Source of the DNA: Flavisolibacter ginsenosidimutans
GTDB lineage: Bacteria; Bacteroidota; Bacteroidia; Chitinophagales; Chitinophagaceae
Direction of reading: 5' to 3'
DNA length: 64,000 bases
Assembly (NCBI RefSeq): GCF_007970805.1
Contig: NZ_CP042433.1
Location: 4,216,001-4,280,000 of the forward strand
Numbering within the stretch: position 1 is the stretch's first letter; every line of letters starts with the position of its first letter. The notes beneath the pieces are model-generated. The model did no database searches. It saw only the letters and a list, made by a program, of their open reading frames with translations, and was not told where the DNA came from. A program made the translations under genes and the position numbers. This document shows, in pieces, positions 26,908 through 35,086 of the stretch.

Positions 26908-27845
26908 TGAAGCCTTTACGCATTGGAACAAGAGACAGCCAGTTGGCTGTGTGGCAAGCTACAACCGTGCAGGACCTGTTGCAAAAAGCCGGTGTGGCAT
27001 CGGAACTGGTGTACATGAAAAGCGAAGGCGATGTGGATACGGTTACGCCGTTGTATGCACTCGGCGTAACGGGTGTGTTTACAAAGACATTGGACGCCGC
27101 ATTGCTGAATAATCGCATTGACATTGCGGTGCATTCCATGAAAGACGTGCCCACGCAATTGGCGCAGGGCATTCAGCAAACGGCTGTTTTGAAACGAGCT
27201 TCCTACAAAGACATTTTTGTTTACAAACACAATGCTGATTTCCTGAATGATTTTTCTTCTGAAGGAACCATCGCAACGGGTTCAGTGCGTCGCATTGCGC
27301 AATGGCTGAACCGATACCCGAATCACAAGATTGAAAACCTGCGCGGCAACGTGAACACACGCTTGCGCAAAGTGCAAGACAACGATTGGAACGGTGCTGT
27401 GTTTGCAGCAGCAGGCCTGGAACGCATTCATCTGCGTCCTGAAAAATCAATAGACCTCGATTGGATGTTGCCTGCGCCGGCGCAAGGCGCAATCATGGTT
27501 GTGTGCAGAGACGATGACGATTATGCATTTGAATCTTGTCAATCATTCACTGATGAAGCAACGGCTTTATGTGTGAAGATTGAACGCGATTTTTTAAGTG
27601 CGTTGATGGGCGGCTGTTCAACACCGATTAGTGCATTGGCAGACATAAAAGAGAGTGAAGTTTTTCTTCGCGGAAACGTGGTAAGTCCCGATGGAAAGGC
27701 CAAGGCGGAAGTGGAGAAAAAGATTGCGCTTGCTGAAGCCTCCAAGTTAGGCATCGTGGCCGCAAAGGAAATTTTATTGCACGGCGGGCAGGCGATTGTT
27801 GATCGCATTCGCAGCAAAGGATTAACGGCCGATGGCGAAGCATAA
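26907..27845 (+). CDS. hemC: Hydroxymethylbilane synthase (porphobilinogen deaminase)
   Basis: A 312-residue cytoplasmic enzyme that joins four porphobilinogen units into hydroxymethylbilane. Family start LRIGTRDSQLAVWQA, then HSMKDVPTQL and the ATGSVRRIAQW arginine motif. The dipyrromethane cofactor attaches to Cys237 in LMGGCSTPISA. The start ATG shares its A with the hemA stop codon. Its last 14 bases overlap the start of hemD. Length is normal. Confidence 0.96.
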   Translation: MKPLRIGTRDSQLAVWQATTVQDLLQKAGVASELVYMKSEGDVDTVTPLYALGVTGVFTKTLDAALLNNRIDIAVHSMKDVPTQLAQGIQQTAVLKRASYKDIFVYKHNADFLNDFSSEGTIATGSVRRIAQWLNRYPNHKIENLRGNVNTRLRKVQDNDWNGAVFAAAGLERIHLRPEKSIDLDWMLPAPAQGAIMVVCRDDDDYAFESCQSFTDEATALCVKIERDFLSALMGGCSTPISALADIKESEVFLRGNVVSPDGKAKAEVEKKIALAEASKLGIVAAKEILLHGGQAIVDRIRSKGLTADGEA

Positions 27846-28548
27846 AGTTTTAAGCACGAAGAAACTCGAACCTTCGCTGGTAGAGAAAGCGAAAGAAAGC
27901 GGTGTTGAGATTATTGAGCAGGAAGCAATTCGTGTAAAGTCAATTCTTGCAAAAGAAAAGTGGGACGAGATTTTTTCGCTGCTGGAAAAGAAAATAGAAT
28001 TTGCTGTTTTCACCAGCAGCAATGCGGTAACGGCCGTGAAAAAATACCTGAACGAATACGTCAATCATCTTCCGCAACAATGGAAGATTTTTTGTCTTTC
28101 AGGAAAAACCAAAGAATTCTTGGAAGGCGAGGAGGAACTCTTTGGAACGATCAAGGCAACGGCATGGAGCGCAAAGGAATTGGCTGAGCGCATAATCGAA
28201 AGCGGCGCAAAAGAACTTATCTTTTTTTGCAGTGATAGAAGAAGAGAGGAATTGCCAACGATTTTACAAAACGCAGGCGTACACGTACAAGAAGTGATGG
28301 TTTATGAAGTAGAAGAAACGCCTTCGGTGGCTACCGACGATTTTGAAGCTGTTTTGTTTTTCAGTCCGAGTGCGGTGCAAAGTTTTTTTAGCGCTAACCA
28401 ACTAAAGAAAGACGTTGTTTGTTTTGCCATCGGTCAGACAACGGCCAACAGCTTAATGCCGTTCACGCATAGCAAACTTTACGTCAGCAAGCAACCTACG
28501 CAGGAAGCTTTGCTGAACGAAGTCGTTAATTATTTTAAAATGCGGTGA
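27832..28548 (+). CDS. hemD: Uroporphyrinogen-III synthase
   Basis: A 238-residue enzyme that closes and inverts the D ring of hydroxymethylbilane to form uroporphyrinogen III. HemD proteins diverge widely; the call rests on the two-lobe layout (FAVFTSSNAVTAVKKYL in lobe one and VLFFSPSAVQSFFSAN in lobe two), the CFAIGQTTANSL end segment, and its place between hemC (14-base overlap) and hemE. A second HemD-like gene lies at 37897-38697. Confidence 0.9.
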   Translation: MAKHKVLSTKKLEPSLVEKAKESGVEIIEQEAIRVKSILAKEKWDEIFSLLEKKIEFAVFTSSNAVTAVKKYLNEYVNHLPQQWKIFCLSGKTKEFLEGEEELFGTIKATAWSAKELAERIIESGAKELIFFCSDRRREELPTILQNAGVHVQEVMVYEVEETPSVATDDFEAVLFFSPSAVQSFFSANQLKKDVVCFAIGQTTANSLMPFTHSKLYVSKQPTQEALLNEVVNYFKMR

Positions 28549-28580
28549 GCTTAAATTCATCACCATTCACGATACACAAC

Positions 28581-29612
28581 ATGAGCCAACTTAAGAACGA
28601 TTTATTGCTACGAGCCCTTCGCAAAGAAAAAGTCGAACGTCCGCCGGTGTGGATGATGCGCCAGGCCGGACGGTATTTGCCCGATTACATCAAGCTGCGC
28701 GACAAGTATGATTTTTTTACCCGTGTGCAAACACCCGAACTGGCAACAGAGATTACGTTGCAACCGGTGAATCAAGTCGGTGTGGATGCAGCAATCATCT
28801 TCTCCGATATTTTGGTGATTCCGCAAGCCATGGGACTGGAAGTATTGATGGAAGAAGGCAAAGGGCCATCGCTGCCAAAGACCATCAAAGCACAAAGCGA
28901 CATTGATGCGCTCAATACAGCCAATGCAGAAGAACATTTGAAGTATGTATTGGACGCGTTGTCGCTTACGAAAAAAGAATTGGCCGGCCGTGTGCCGCTG
29001 ATTGGTTTTGCCGGTGCGCCATGGACGATTCTTTGTTACATGGTAGAAGGCAAAGGCAGCAAAACCTGGGACAAAGCAAAACAGTTTGCCTACACGCAAC
29101 CACAACTTGCACACGCCTTGCTGCAAAAAATTACCGACATCACGATTGATTATTTAAAGGCACAAGTGAAAGCTGGCGCTGATACCGTGCAGGTGTTTGA
29201 CAGTTGGGCGGGATCTTTATCACCGGAAGATTTTAAAACGTATGCGCAACCTTACCTCTTGCAAATTGCCGACGCGGTTAGCAAGGATGCGCCGGTGATT
29301 TTGTTTCCGAAAGGAACGTGGTATGCCTTAAAAGACTTAAGCCGAAGCAGTGCTTCGGGGATTGGTATTGATTGGACCATCACACCGCAATTTGCCAGAG
29401 AATTAACAAGCAATAACATAACACTCCAGGGTAATTTTGATCCCGCAAAATTGCTGGCGCCCGTTCCGCAAATCAAGCAATGGGTAAAAGAAATGATTGA
29501 CGGTTTTGGTGCGCAGAATTACATCGCCAATCTCGGTCACGGCATTACGCCAAACGTGCCCGTTGATCATGCCAAAGCGTTTGTGGAGGCGGTGAAAGAG
29601 TACCGAATTTAG
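28581..29612 (+). CDS. hemE: Uroporphyrinogen decarboxylase
   Basis: A 343-residue enzyme that removes four carboxyl groups from uroporphyrinogen III to give coproporphyrinogen III. Signature PPVWMMRQAGRYLPDY lies near the start, with the catalytic aspartate region IIFSDILVIPQAMG and GFAGAPWTILCYM further on, and LGHGITPNVPVDH near the end. It starts 32 bases after the hemD stop. A 17-bp perfect palindrome begins just past its stop and separates it from hemF, which might lower expression of the downstream half. Confidence 0.96.
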   Translation: MSQLKNDLLLRALRKEKVERPPVWMMRQAGRYLPDYIKLRDKYDFFTRVQTPELATEITLQPVNQVGVDAAIIFSDILVIPQAMGLEVLMEEGKGPSLPKTIKAQSDIDALNTANAEEHLKYVLDALSLTKKELAGRVPLIGFAGAPWTILCYMVEGKGSKTWDKAKQFAYTQPQLAHALLQKITDITIDYLKAQVKAGADTVQVFDSWAGSLSPEDFKTYAQPYLLQIADAVSKDAPVILFPKGTWYALKDLSRSSASGIGIDWTITPQFARELTSNNITLQGNFDPAKLLAPVPQIKQWVKEMIDGFGAQNYIANLGHGITPNVPVDHAKAFVEAVKEYRI

Positions 29613-29619
29613 AATTAAG

Positions 29620-29689
29620 AATTATGAGTTATGAATGATTTTAGAATTATCTCGCAACATTCATAATTCATAATTCATAACTCATAATT
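29620..29689. repeat. Word-repeat palindrome D: perfect 17-bp inverted repeat between hemE and hemF
   Basis: AATTATGAGTTATGAAT at 29620-29636 is exactly complementary to 29673-29689. The right side also contains a tandem array of ATTCATA words (29660-29680). It begins 7 bases after the hemE stop and ends 3 bases before the hemF ATG. The 15-base right-arm word AATTCATAACTCATA recurs exactly at the hemB stop codon (about 31706-31720). Confidence 0.75.
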
Positions 29690-29692
29690 TTT

Positions 29693-30691
29693 ATGCGCGT
29701 TCACAAAACAGAAACGAAAGAAACAAGAGAGCAGTGGATACATTTTATCTACAGCCTGCAGGATAAAATCTGCAAGGCGTTGGAAGAAGTGGATGGTAAA
29801 GCAAAGTTTCAGGAGGATGCATGGGAGCGTGCCGAAGGCAAAGGCGGCGGCGGATTAACAAGAGTTATTCAGGCTGGAAATGTTTTTGAAAAAGGCGGCG
29901 TGAACACATCGGTGGTGTACGGACATGTGACCGATAAAATGCGCAAGCACCTTGGCATTGACAGCAGCAAATGGTTTGCGGCCGGTTTAAGTTTAGTCAT
30001 TCATCCGGTGAATCCTTTTGTGCCCACAGTGCATTGCAATTACCGCATGTTTGAATTGTACGACGAAAACGACACGCTTGCCGATCGTTGGTTCGGCGGT
30101 GGAACAGACCTTACGCCGTATTATTTGTTTGAAGAAGATGCAAAACACTTTCATCGGACATACAAAAATGTTTGCGATGAGTTTGATGCAAGCTTTTATT
30201 CACGGTTCAAAGAAGTGTGCGACAACTATTTTGTGAACACGCACAGAGGTGATGAAAGAAGAGGCATCGGCGGAATTTTTTATGACCATCAAAAGCCAGA
30301 TGACGCCAGGGACGTGAACTTCTGGATGAATTTTGGAAAGGCCTGTGGCAACGCATTTATACCGGCTTATTTGCCCATCGTTGAAAAAAGAAAAGGCATT
30401 CAATATAATGAAGCAAACAAGCATTGGCAGGAAATAAGAAGAGGACGATACGTGGAGTTTAATTTGGTGCACGACAGAGGTACATTGTTTGGCCTGAAAA
30501 CAAACGGCCGCACCGAAAGTATTTTAATGAGCTTGCCGCCAACGGTTCGGTTTGAATACAATTATCAACCTGCGCCCGGCAGCGAAGAAGACAAGTTGTT
30601 GCAGGTTTGTTTGCATCCGAGAGACTGGACGGCAGCAGAAATAACGGACGAGGAAAGAGCCGAGTGGGCAAAGCGTTCAAATACCTGTTGA
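29693..30691 (+). CDS. hemF: Oxygen-dependent coproporphyrinogen-III oxidase
   Basis: A 332-residue aerobic enzyme that converts coproporphyrinogen III to protoporphyrinogen IX using O2. Conserved stretches: WERAEGKGGGGLTRVIQ near the start, FVPTVHCNYRMFEL, WFGGGTDLTPYYLFEEDAKHFH, and RRGRYVEFNLVHDRGTLFGL near the end. Use of HemF implies an aerobic life style. The ATG at 29693 comes 3 bases after the palindrome. The next gene starts 46 bases beyond its stop. Confidence 0.96.
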   Translation: MRVHKTETKETREQWIHFIYSLQDKICKALEEVDGKAKFQEDAWERAEGKGGGGLTRVIQAGNVFEKGGVNTSVVYGHVTDKMRKHLGIDSSKWFAAGLSLVIHPVNPFVPTVHCNYRMFELYDENDTLADRWFGGGTDLTPYYLFEEDAKHFHRTYKNVCDEFDASFYSRFKEVCDNYFVNTHRGDERRGIGGIFYDHQKPDDARDVNFWMNFGKACGNAFIPAYLPIVEKRKGIQYNEANKHWQEIRRGRYVEFNLVHDRGTLFGLKTNGRTESILMSLPPTVRFEYNYQPAPGSEEDKLLQVCLHPRDWTAAEITDEERAEWAKRSNTC

Positions 30692-30736
30692 TTGAGAAAC
30701 GACCCGCAATTATTTTTAAAGATCAATCCCAAAAAA

Positions 30737-31714
30737 ATGTTTTTACAAAGACGAAACAGAATACTAAGAACCACACCGGCCATCCGCAGCATGGTAGCCG
30801 AAACGATACTTACGCCAAACGATTTTATCGTTCCGCTTTTTATAGACGAAGGCGAGAATATACAAACCGAGATTGCCTCCATGCCGAACTATTACCGAAG
30901 AAGTTTGGACGGAACGGTAAAAGAAGTGAAAGAATTGTGGAGCCTGGGCGTTAAAAGCGTTTTGCTTTTTATCAAATGCAAAGACGAATTAAAAGACAAC
31001 ACCGGCAAAGAGGCCTGGAACGCTGATGGTCTCATGCAACGCAGCATCAAGGCAATCAAAGATGCTGTGCCCGAAATGTACGTGATGACCGATGTGGCGC
31101 TTGATCCTTATTCATCTTACGGTCATGACGGCATTGTAAAGGACGGCGAAATTGTAAACGATGAAACTGTAGATGCTTTGGTAAAGATGAGCGTTTCTCA
31201 CGCACAAGCGGGTGCCGACATGGTTGCGCCAAGCGACATGATGGACGGCCGCATCGGTGCGATTCGTCAAGGCCTGGAAGAAGCTAATTTCACGAAAGTT
31301 GGCATCATGGCTTATAGCGCTAAATACGCTTCTTGCTTTTACGGACCTTTTCGCGATGCGTTGGATTCTGCGCCTGGGTTCGGCGACAAGAAAACTTACC
31401 AGATGGATTATGCCAACCGCACCGAGGCTGTGAAAGAAGCGTTGATGGACGTGGAAGAAGGCGCCGACATTGTGATGGTGAAACCCGGCTTGCCTTACCT
31501 CGACATTGTTCGCGAAGTAAAGAACGCAGTTGATGTGCCCGTGAGCGTTTACAACATCAGCGGCGAATACGCCATGATTAAAGCAGCCGCTAAAATGGGT
31601 TGGATAAACGAAGACAAAGCCATCATCGAAACACTCACGTCTATCAAAAGAGCCGGAGCGGATCTGATTGCAACGTATTTTGCAAAAGACGCTGTTAAAC
31701 TGTTGAATTCATAA
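30737..31714 (+). CDS. hemB: Delta-aminolevulinic acid dehydratase (porphobilinogen synthase)
   Basis: A 325-residue enzyme that condenses two aminolevulinate molecules into porphobilinogen. Active-site lysines are Lys196 in YSAKYAS and Lys249 in MVKPGLPYLD. The metal loop reads DVALDPYSSYGHDG: the zinc-binding cysteines are replaced by Ala/Asp, which marks the zinc-independent, Mg2+-stimulated class. The start at 30737 (MFLQRRNRILRTTPAIR) fits the family; a TTG start at 30692 is possible but adds non-conserved residues. The stop codon lies inside a copy of the word found in palindrome D. Confidence 0.96.
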   Translation: MFLQRRNRILRTTPAIRSMVAETILTPNDFIVPLFIDEGENIQTEIASMPNYYRRSLDGTVKEVKELWSLGVKSVLLFIKCKDELKDNTGKEAWNADGLMQRSIKAIKDAVPEMYVMTDVALDPYSSYGHDGIVKDGEIVNDETVDALVKMSVSHAQAGADMVAPSDMMDGRIGAIRQGLEEANFTKVGIMAYSAKYASCFYGPFRDALDSAPGFGDKKTYQMDYANRTEAVKEALMDVEEGADIVMVKPGLPYLDIVREVKNAVDVPVSVYNISGEYAMIKAAAKMGWINEDKAIIETLTSIKRAGADLIATYFAKDAVKLLNS

Positions 31715-31736
31715 CTCATATAAACTCTTGTTGCAA

Positions 31737-31769
31737 AGACATTCCATATCTCCGCGATATGGAATGTCT
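31737..31769. promoter_or_regulatory. Perfect 14-bp hairpin upstream of hemL
   Basis: AGACATTCCATATC (31737-31750) is exactly complementary to 31756-31769 around the 5-base loop TCCGC. It lies between the hemB stop and the hemL ATG (31795). No long T-run follows (TATTTTC only), so it is not a typical terminator. It could be an RNA stability element, an operator or an attenuator of hemL. Confidence 0.6.
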
Positions 31770-31794
31770 ATTTTCAGACTTCAAACAAGCGATA

Positions 31795-33087
31795 ATGAAC
31801 ATATCCAAAAGCGAAGAACTTTTTTCAAGAGCGCAGCAAAGCCTTCCCGGTGGTGTTAATTCACCCGTTCGTGCGTTTAAAAGTGTCGGGGGCAATCCCA
31901 TCTTTTTGCAAAAAGCAAAAGGCGCTTACCTCTACGACGTGGACGGCAACCAATACATTGATTACATCAACTCCTGGGGCCCAATGATCATGGGCCATGC
32001 CTTTGAACCGGTGGTGGAAGCCATTCAAAAAAAGGCGATGGATTCCACTTCGTTTGGTGCGCCAACGGAACTGGAAATTGAAACGGCGGAGCTCATAAAA
32101 AGCATGGTGCCCAACGTTGATCTCATTCGTATGGTGAGCAGCGGCACGGAAGCTTGCATGAGTGCGTTGCGATTGGCAAGAGGTTATACAGGAAGGAACA
32201 AATTCATCAAATTCGAAGGTTGTTACCACGGTCATGCCGATAGCTTTTTGGTGAAGGCTGGAAGCGGTGTGGCTACGTTCAATATTCAAACCGTGCCCGG
32301 TGTTACGGCTGGTGTGTCGGCTGATACGCTAACCGCACCGTACAACGATTTGGAAGCGGTGAAAAAATTAGTGGCGGAGAACAAAGATGAAATTGCGGCT
32401 ATCATCATTGAACCCGTGGCCGGCAATATGGGATGCATTCTTCCGCAAGAAGGTTTTTTAGAAGGCCTGAGAAAACTTTGCGATTTGGAAGGCATTGTTT
32501 TCATTTTTGATGAAGTAATGACCGGCTTTCGTCTGGCGCAAGGTGGTGCGCAAGAACGGCTAAAGATTGATGCCGATTTGGTGACCTATGGAAAAGTGAT
32601 TGGCGCGGGAATGCCCGTTGGTGCCTTTGGTGGCAAATTCGAAATTATGAAGCACATTGCGCCGCTTGGCAACGTTTACCAGGCTGGAACCTTAAGCGGA
32701 AATCCTCTTGCGATGATTGCCGGTTATACTTTGCTTTCGCATCTGAAAAGCAATCCTTTCATTTATGCAGAATTGGAACAGAAAGGTGAATACTTAAAAA
32801 ATGGATTGCAAAAAGTTTTGGAAGAGAGCGGGCAACCTTTCGTTATCAACCACATGGGCAGCATGATTTCGGTTCATTTCAGCGACAAGCCCGTGGTTGA
32901 TTTTGCTACGGCAGCGTCGGCCAACAATACTTTCTTCAACAAATATTTTCATGGGATGTTGGACAGGGGAATTTATTTGCCGCCGTCGGCTTATGAAAGC
33001 TGGTTTTTGAGCCATGCGTTGAGCAAAGAGGATTTGGATAGAACGATTGAGGCGACAAAAAAAAATGTTACGTCCGGTCAATTTTAG
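31795..33087 (+). CDS. hemL: Glutamate-1-semialdehyde 2,1-aminomutase
   Basis: A 430-residue PLP enzyme that turns glutamate-1-semialdehyde into 5-aminolevulinate, pairing with HemA. Family start SEELFSRAQQSLPGGVNSPV, the AxxxARGYTGRNKFIKFEGCYHG region, FDEVMTGFR for the PLP pyridine contact, and PLP lysine Lys267 in VTYGKVIGAGMPVG. The start at 31795 was chosen over a frame opening 12 codons upstream because those codons lie in the hairpin region. Last gene of the haem run, closed by a strong terminator. Confidence 0.96.
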   Translation: MNISKSEELFSRAQQSLPGGVNSPVRAFKSVGGNPIFLQKAKGAYLYDVDGNQYIDYINSWGPMIMGHAFEPVVEAIQKKAMDSTSFGAPTELEIETAELIKSMVPNVDLIRMVSSGTEACMSALRLARGYTGRNKFIKFEGCYHGHADSFLVKAGSGVATFNIQTVPGVTAGVSADTLTAPYNDLEAVKKLVAENKDEIAAIIIEPVAGNMGCILPQEGFLEGLRKLCDLEGIVFIFDEVMTGFRLAQGGAQERLKIDADLVTYGKVIGAGMPVGAFGGKFEIMKHIAPLGNVYQAGTLSGNPLAMIAGYTLLSHLKSNPFIYAELEQKGEYLKNGLQKVLEESGQPFVINHMGSMISVHFSDKPVVDFATAASANNTFFNKYFHGMLDRGIYLPPSAYESWFLSHALSKEDLDRTIEATKKNVTSGQF

Positions 33088-33090
33088 TTT

Positions 33091-33127
33091 AACAAAGAGC
33101 CGGTTCAACTTTAACCGGCTCTTTGTT
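33091..33127 (+). terminator. Intrinsic terminator of the haem operon
   Basis: A perfect 15-bp stem, AACAAAGAGCCGGTT (33091-33105) with 33113-33127, and a 7-base loop, 3 bases past the hemL stop. The right arm ends in CTTTGTTTCC, so the U-rich part is short. Confidence 0.85.
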
Positions 33128-33200
33128 TCCTGCGAAGATATTTTTTCCAATCCCGCGGACTATCTTACGGCGCAACTATAGAGATTATCTAAACTATTAT

Positions 33201-33902
33201 ATGCCGTTATTGATGAACAGAAAGTTGAAAGGTTTCCTTGCGCATAAATATTATTTTGTTAGAGCTCCCCGGCTTACGAGGATATTTGAAAAGTTCAAAT
33301 CTTATACAATGATTCCTTTAGGAATTTATGTCCGTAATTTGGAGGTTGTGAAAAAGTTCGGTCATTTGGAAGGCTGTGTGGTTGAATGCGGCACTTGGCG
33401 GGGAGGGATGATCGGCGGTATGGCAACGTTGCTTGGCCCACACAGAGAGTATTTTCTGTTCGACAGTTTCGAAGGTCTGCCGGATGCAGAGGAGATAGAC
33501 GGGGATGATGCAAAAGGTTGGCAAGAGCGAACAGATTCTTCTGCCTATTTTGATAATTGCCGGGCAGAAATGAAATACGCACAGGAAGCCATGCAACTGG
33601 CACGGGCCAAACGGGTACACATTGTTAAAGGCTGGTTCAACGAAACACTTCCGCAGTTCGATAAATCCAAAAAGATAGCCATACTACGGCTTGATGGCGA
33701 CTGGTATGCATCAACGATGACTTGCCTGGAAAACTTATACGATTGCGTTGTTGAAGGAGGCGTAATCATCCTTGACGATTATTACATGTGGACGGGTTGT
33801 TCCAAAGCGGTGCATGATTTCCTGAGCCGTAATTCTTTGAATTCAAGAGTATGGCAGTGGGACAATAACGTTTGTTATATTATTAAGCGTACAACTTCCT
33901 GA
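33201..33902 (+). CDS. TylF/MycF-family class I methyltransferase
   Basis: A 233-residue SAM-dependent O-methyltransferase-like protein. The cofactor region is HLEGCVVECGTWRGGM; FLFDSFEGLPDAEE and LRLDGDWYASTMTCLENLYD are the family's metal and substrate segments, followed by VIILDDYYMWTGCSKAV. Family members methylate sugar hydroxyls in macrolides, glycans and surface polysaccharides. No sugar or polyketide cluster is nearby, so its substrate is unknown. The ATG at 33201 is preferred: the longer frame would open inside the haem-operon terminator. It converges on hemW with 24 bases between stops. Confidence 0.85.
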   Translation: MPLLMNRKLKGFLAHKYYFVRAPRLTRIFEKFKSYTMIPLGIYVRNLEVVKKFGHLEGCVVECGTWRGGMIGGMATLLGPHREYFLFDSFEGLPDAEEIDGDDAKGWQERTDSSAYFDNCRAEMKYAQEAMQLARAKRVHIVKGWFNETLPQFDKSKKIAILRLDGDWYASTMTCLENLYDCVVEGGVIILDDYYMWTGCSKAVHDFLSRNSLNSRVWQWDNNVCYIIKRTTS

Positions 33903-33926
33903 TTCACTGTCCGGCTGCTTTGCACT

Positions 33927-35048
33927 TCAGACAAACAAATCACTTGCAATGCCATCGGCTCGCAACATTCCTTCATCGGTTAGTTGCGCATGAGCGTTAT
34001 TGATCTTTACCAAGCCGTTGCTTACGTATCTTTTTAAATCGTTTTCAATGCGCTTTCTTTCATTTTCACCCCAGGTTGTCTGAATTTTATTCAAATCAAT
34101 TCCTTCCATCGTTCGCAACGAAATCATGAGGGTCTCATTCAATTGTTGCGTACTTGACAACACTTCGGTTTCACGTTGCGGAATGCCTTCGCTTGTGCCT
34201 TTGATGTAAGCACTGTTGTTCGCCACGTTCCATCTTCTTTCCATGCCGTTAAACGAATGTGCCGAAGGCCCGATGCCCAAATACGGCGTGCCTTTCCAGT
34301 ACGATGAATTGTGCCGGCTGCGAAAACCCGGTTTGGCAAAGTTGGAAACCTCGTAATGTTCGTAGCCGGCGGTACGAAGCCATTGCATCAACAAAAGAAA
34401 TTGCCTTGCCTGTTTATCGCTGTCAACGTCAACCGTTTTGTGAAGTGATATGTTTTTGTGCAGCGGTGTTTTTTCTTCCACTGTTAAGGCATAGCAGGAG
34501 AGGTGCGGAATGTTTAAACCAACGGCTCTTTGTACGTTCTGCATCCACATTCCATCGGTGAGCAAAGGCGAACCGTAAATCAGATCCATTGTAATGTTGT
34601 CAAATTCGCTCCTTGCTAATTGCAAATTGCCGATTGCCTGTTGTGCATTGTGCGCCCGGTTCATCCACCGCAATTCTTCTTCAAAAAAGCTTTGCACGCC
34701 AATGCTGAGGCGATTGATGCCAAGGGTTTTCCAGGCTTTTAATTTTCCTGTTGAGATATCATCGGGGTTTGCTTCCAATGTAATTTCCGCGTCTGCTGCA
34801 ACGGGATAGTTTTCTAACAAATCGGCAATCAGCAATCGGCAATCAGCAATCGGCAATAAACTCGGTGTGCCGCCGCCAAAATAAATTGTGTTGACAGATT
34901 CACCTTTCAAATATTCTTTTTCAGCGACGATCTCTTTCCGCATCGCGGCAATCAAATCATCTTTGTAGCGCAGCGACGTGGCAAAATGAAAATTGCAATA
35001 AGTACAGGCTTGTTTGCAAAACGGTATGTGCAAATAAATTCCGGCCAA
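33927..35048 (-). CDS. hemW: Radical SAM haem chaperone HemW
   Basis: A 373-residue radical SAM protein of the HemN/HemW family. The iron-sulfur motif is CKQACTYCNF (CxxxCxxC). GGGTPSLLP and the EANPDD, GVQSF and DLIYGSP segments follow. It lacks the extra N-terminal residues of HemN and is of HemW size, so haem insertion into proteins is more likely than coproporphyrinogen oxidation. Start is TTG at 35048; no in-frame ATG exists nearby. Oddity: after GGGTPSLL it carries LPIADCRLLIAD, encoded by a 14-base tandem repeat (34822-34858). Confidence 0.9.
   Translation of the reverse strand: MAGIYLHIPFCKQACTYCNFHFATSLRYKDDLIAAMRKEIVAEKEYLKGESVNTIYFGGGTPSLLPIADCRLLIADLLENYPVAADAEITLEANPDDISTGKLKAWKTLGINRLSIGVQSFFEEELRWMNRAHNAQQAIGNLQLARSEFDNITMDLIYGSPLLTDGMWMQNVQRAVGLNIPHLSCYALTVEEKTPLHKNISLHKTVDVDSDKQARQFLLLMQWLRTAGYEHYEVSNFAKPGFRSRHNSSYWKGTPYLGIGPSAHSFNGMERRWNVANNSAYIKGTSEGIPQRETEVLSSTQQLNETLMISLRTMEGIDLNKIQTTWGENERKRIENDLKRYVSNGLVKINNAHAQLTDEGMLRADGIASDLFV
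34822..34858. repeat. 14-bp tandem repeat inside hemW
   Basis: About 2.4 copies of the unit ATCGGCAATCAGCA in tandem, read in frame by hemW as the I-A-D-C-R-L-L repeat. The unit is not a multiple of three, so successive copies are read in different frames. The word GGCAATCAGCAAT resembles intergenic simple repeats elsewhere in such genomes. Confidence 0.75.
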
Positions 35049-35073
35049 CTTCGTTATCCTTTTTCGCGTCGTT

Positions 35074-35082
35074 TATTTTTGG
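35074..35082 (+). promoter_or_regulatory. Bacteroidota -7 promoter word for the BamA/TamA-like gene
   Basis: TATTTTTGG lies 4 bases before the ATG at 35087, within the 38-base divergent gap with hemW; the transcript should be leaderless. Confidence 0.6.
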
Positions 35083-35086
35083 AAAG

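Noticed and set aside
33123..33200. N-terminal extension of the TylF-like protein from a TTG
   Set aside because: It would open inside the right arm of the haem-operon terminator and adds no conserved residues.
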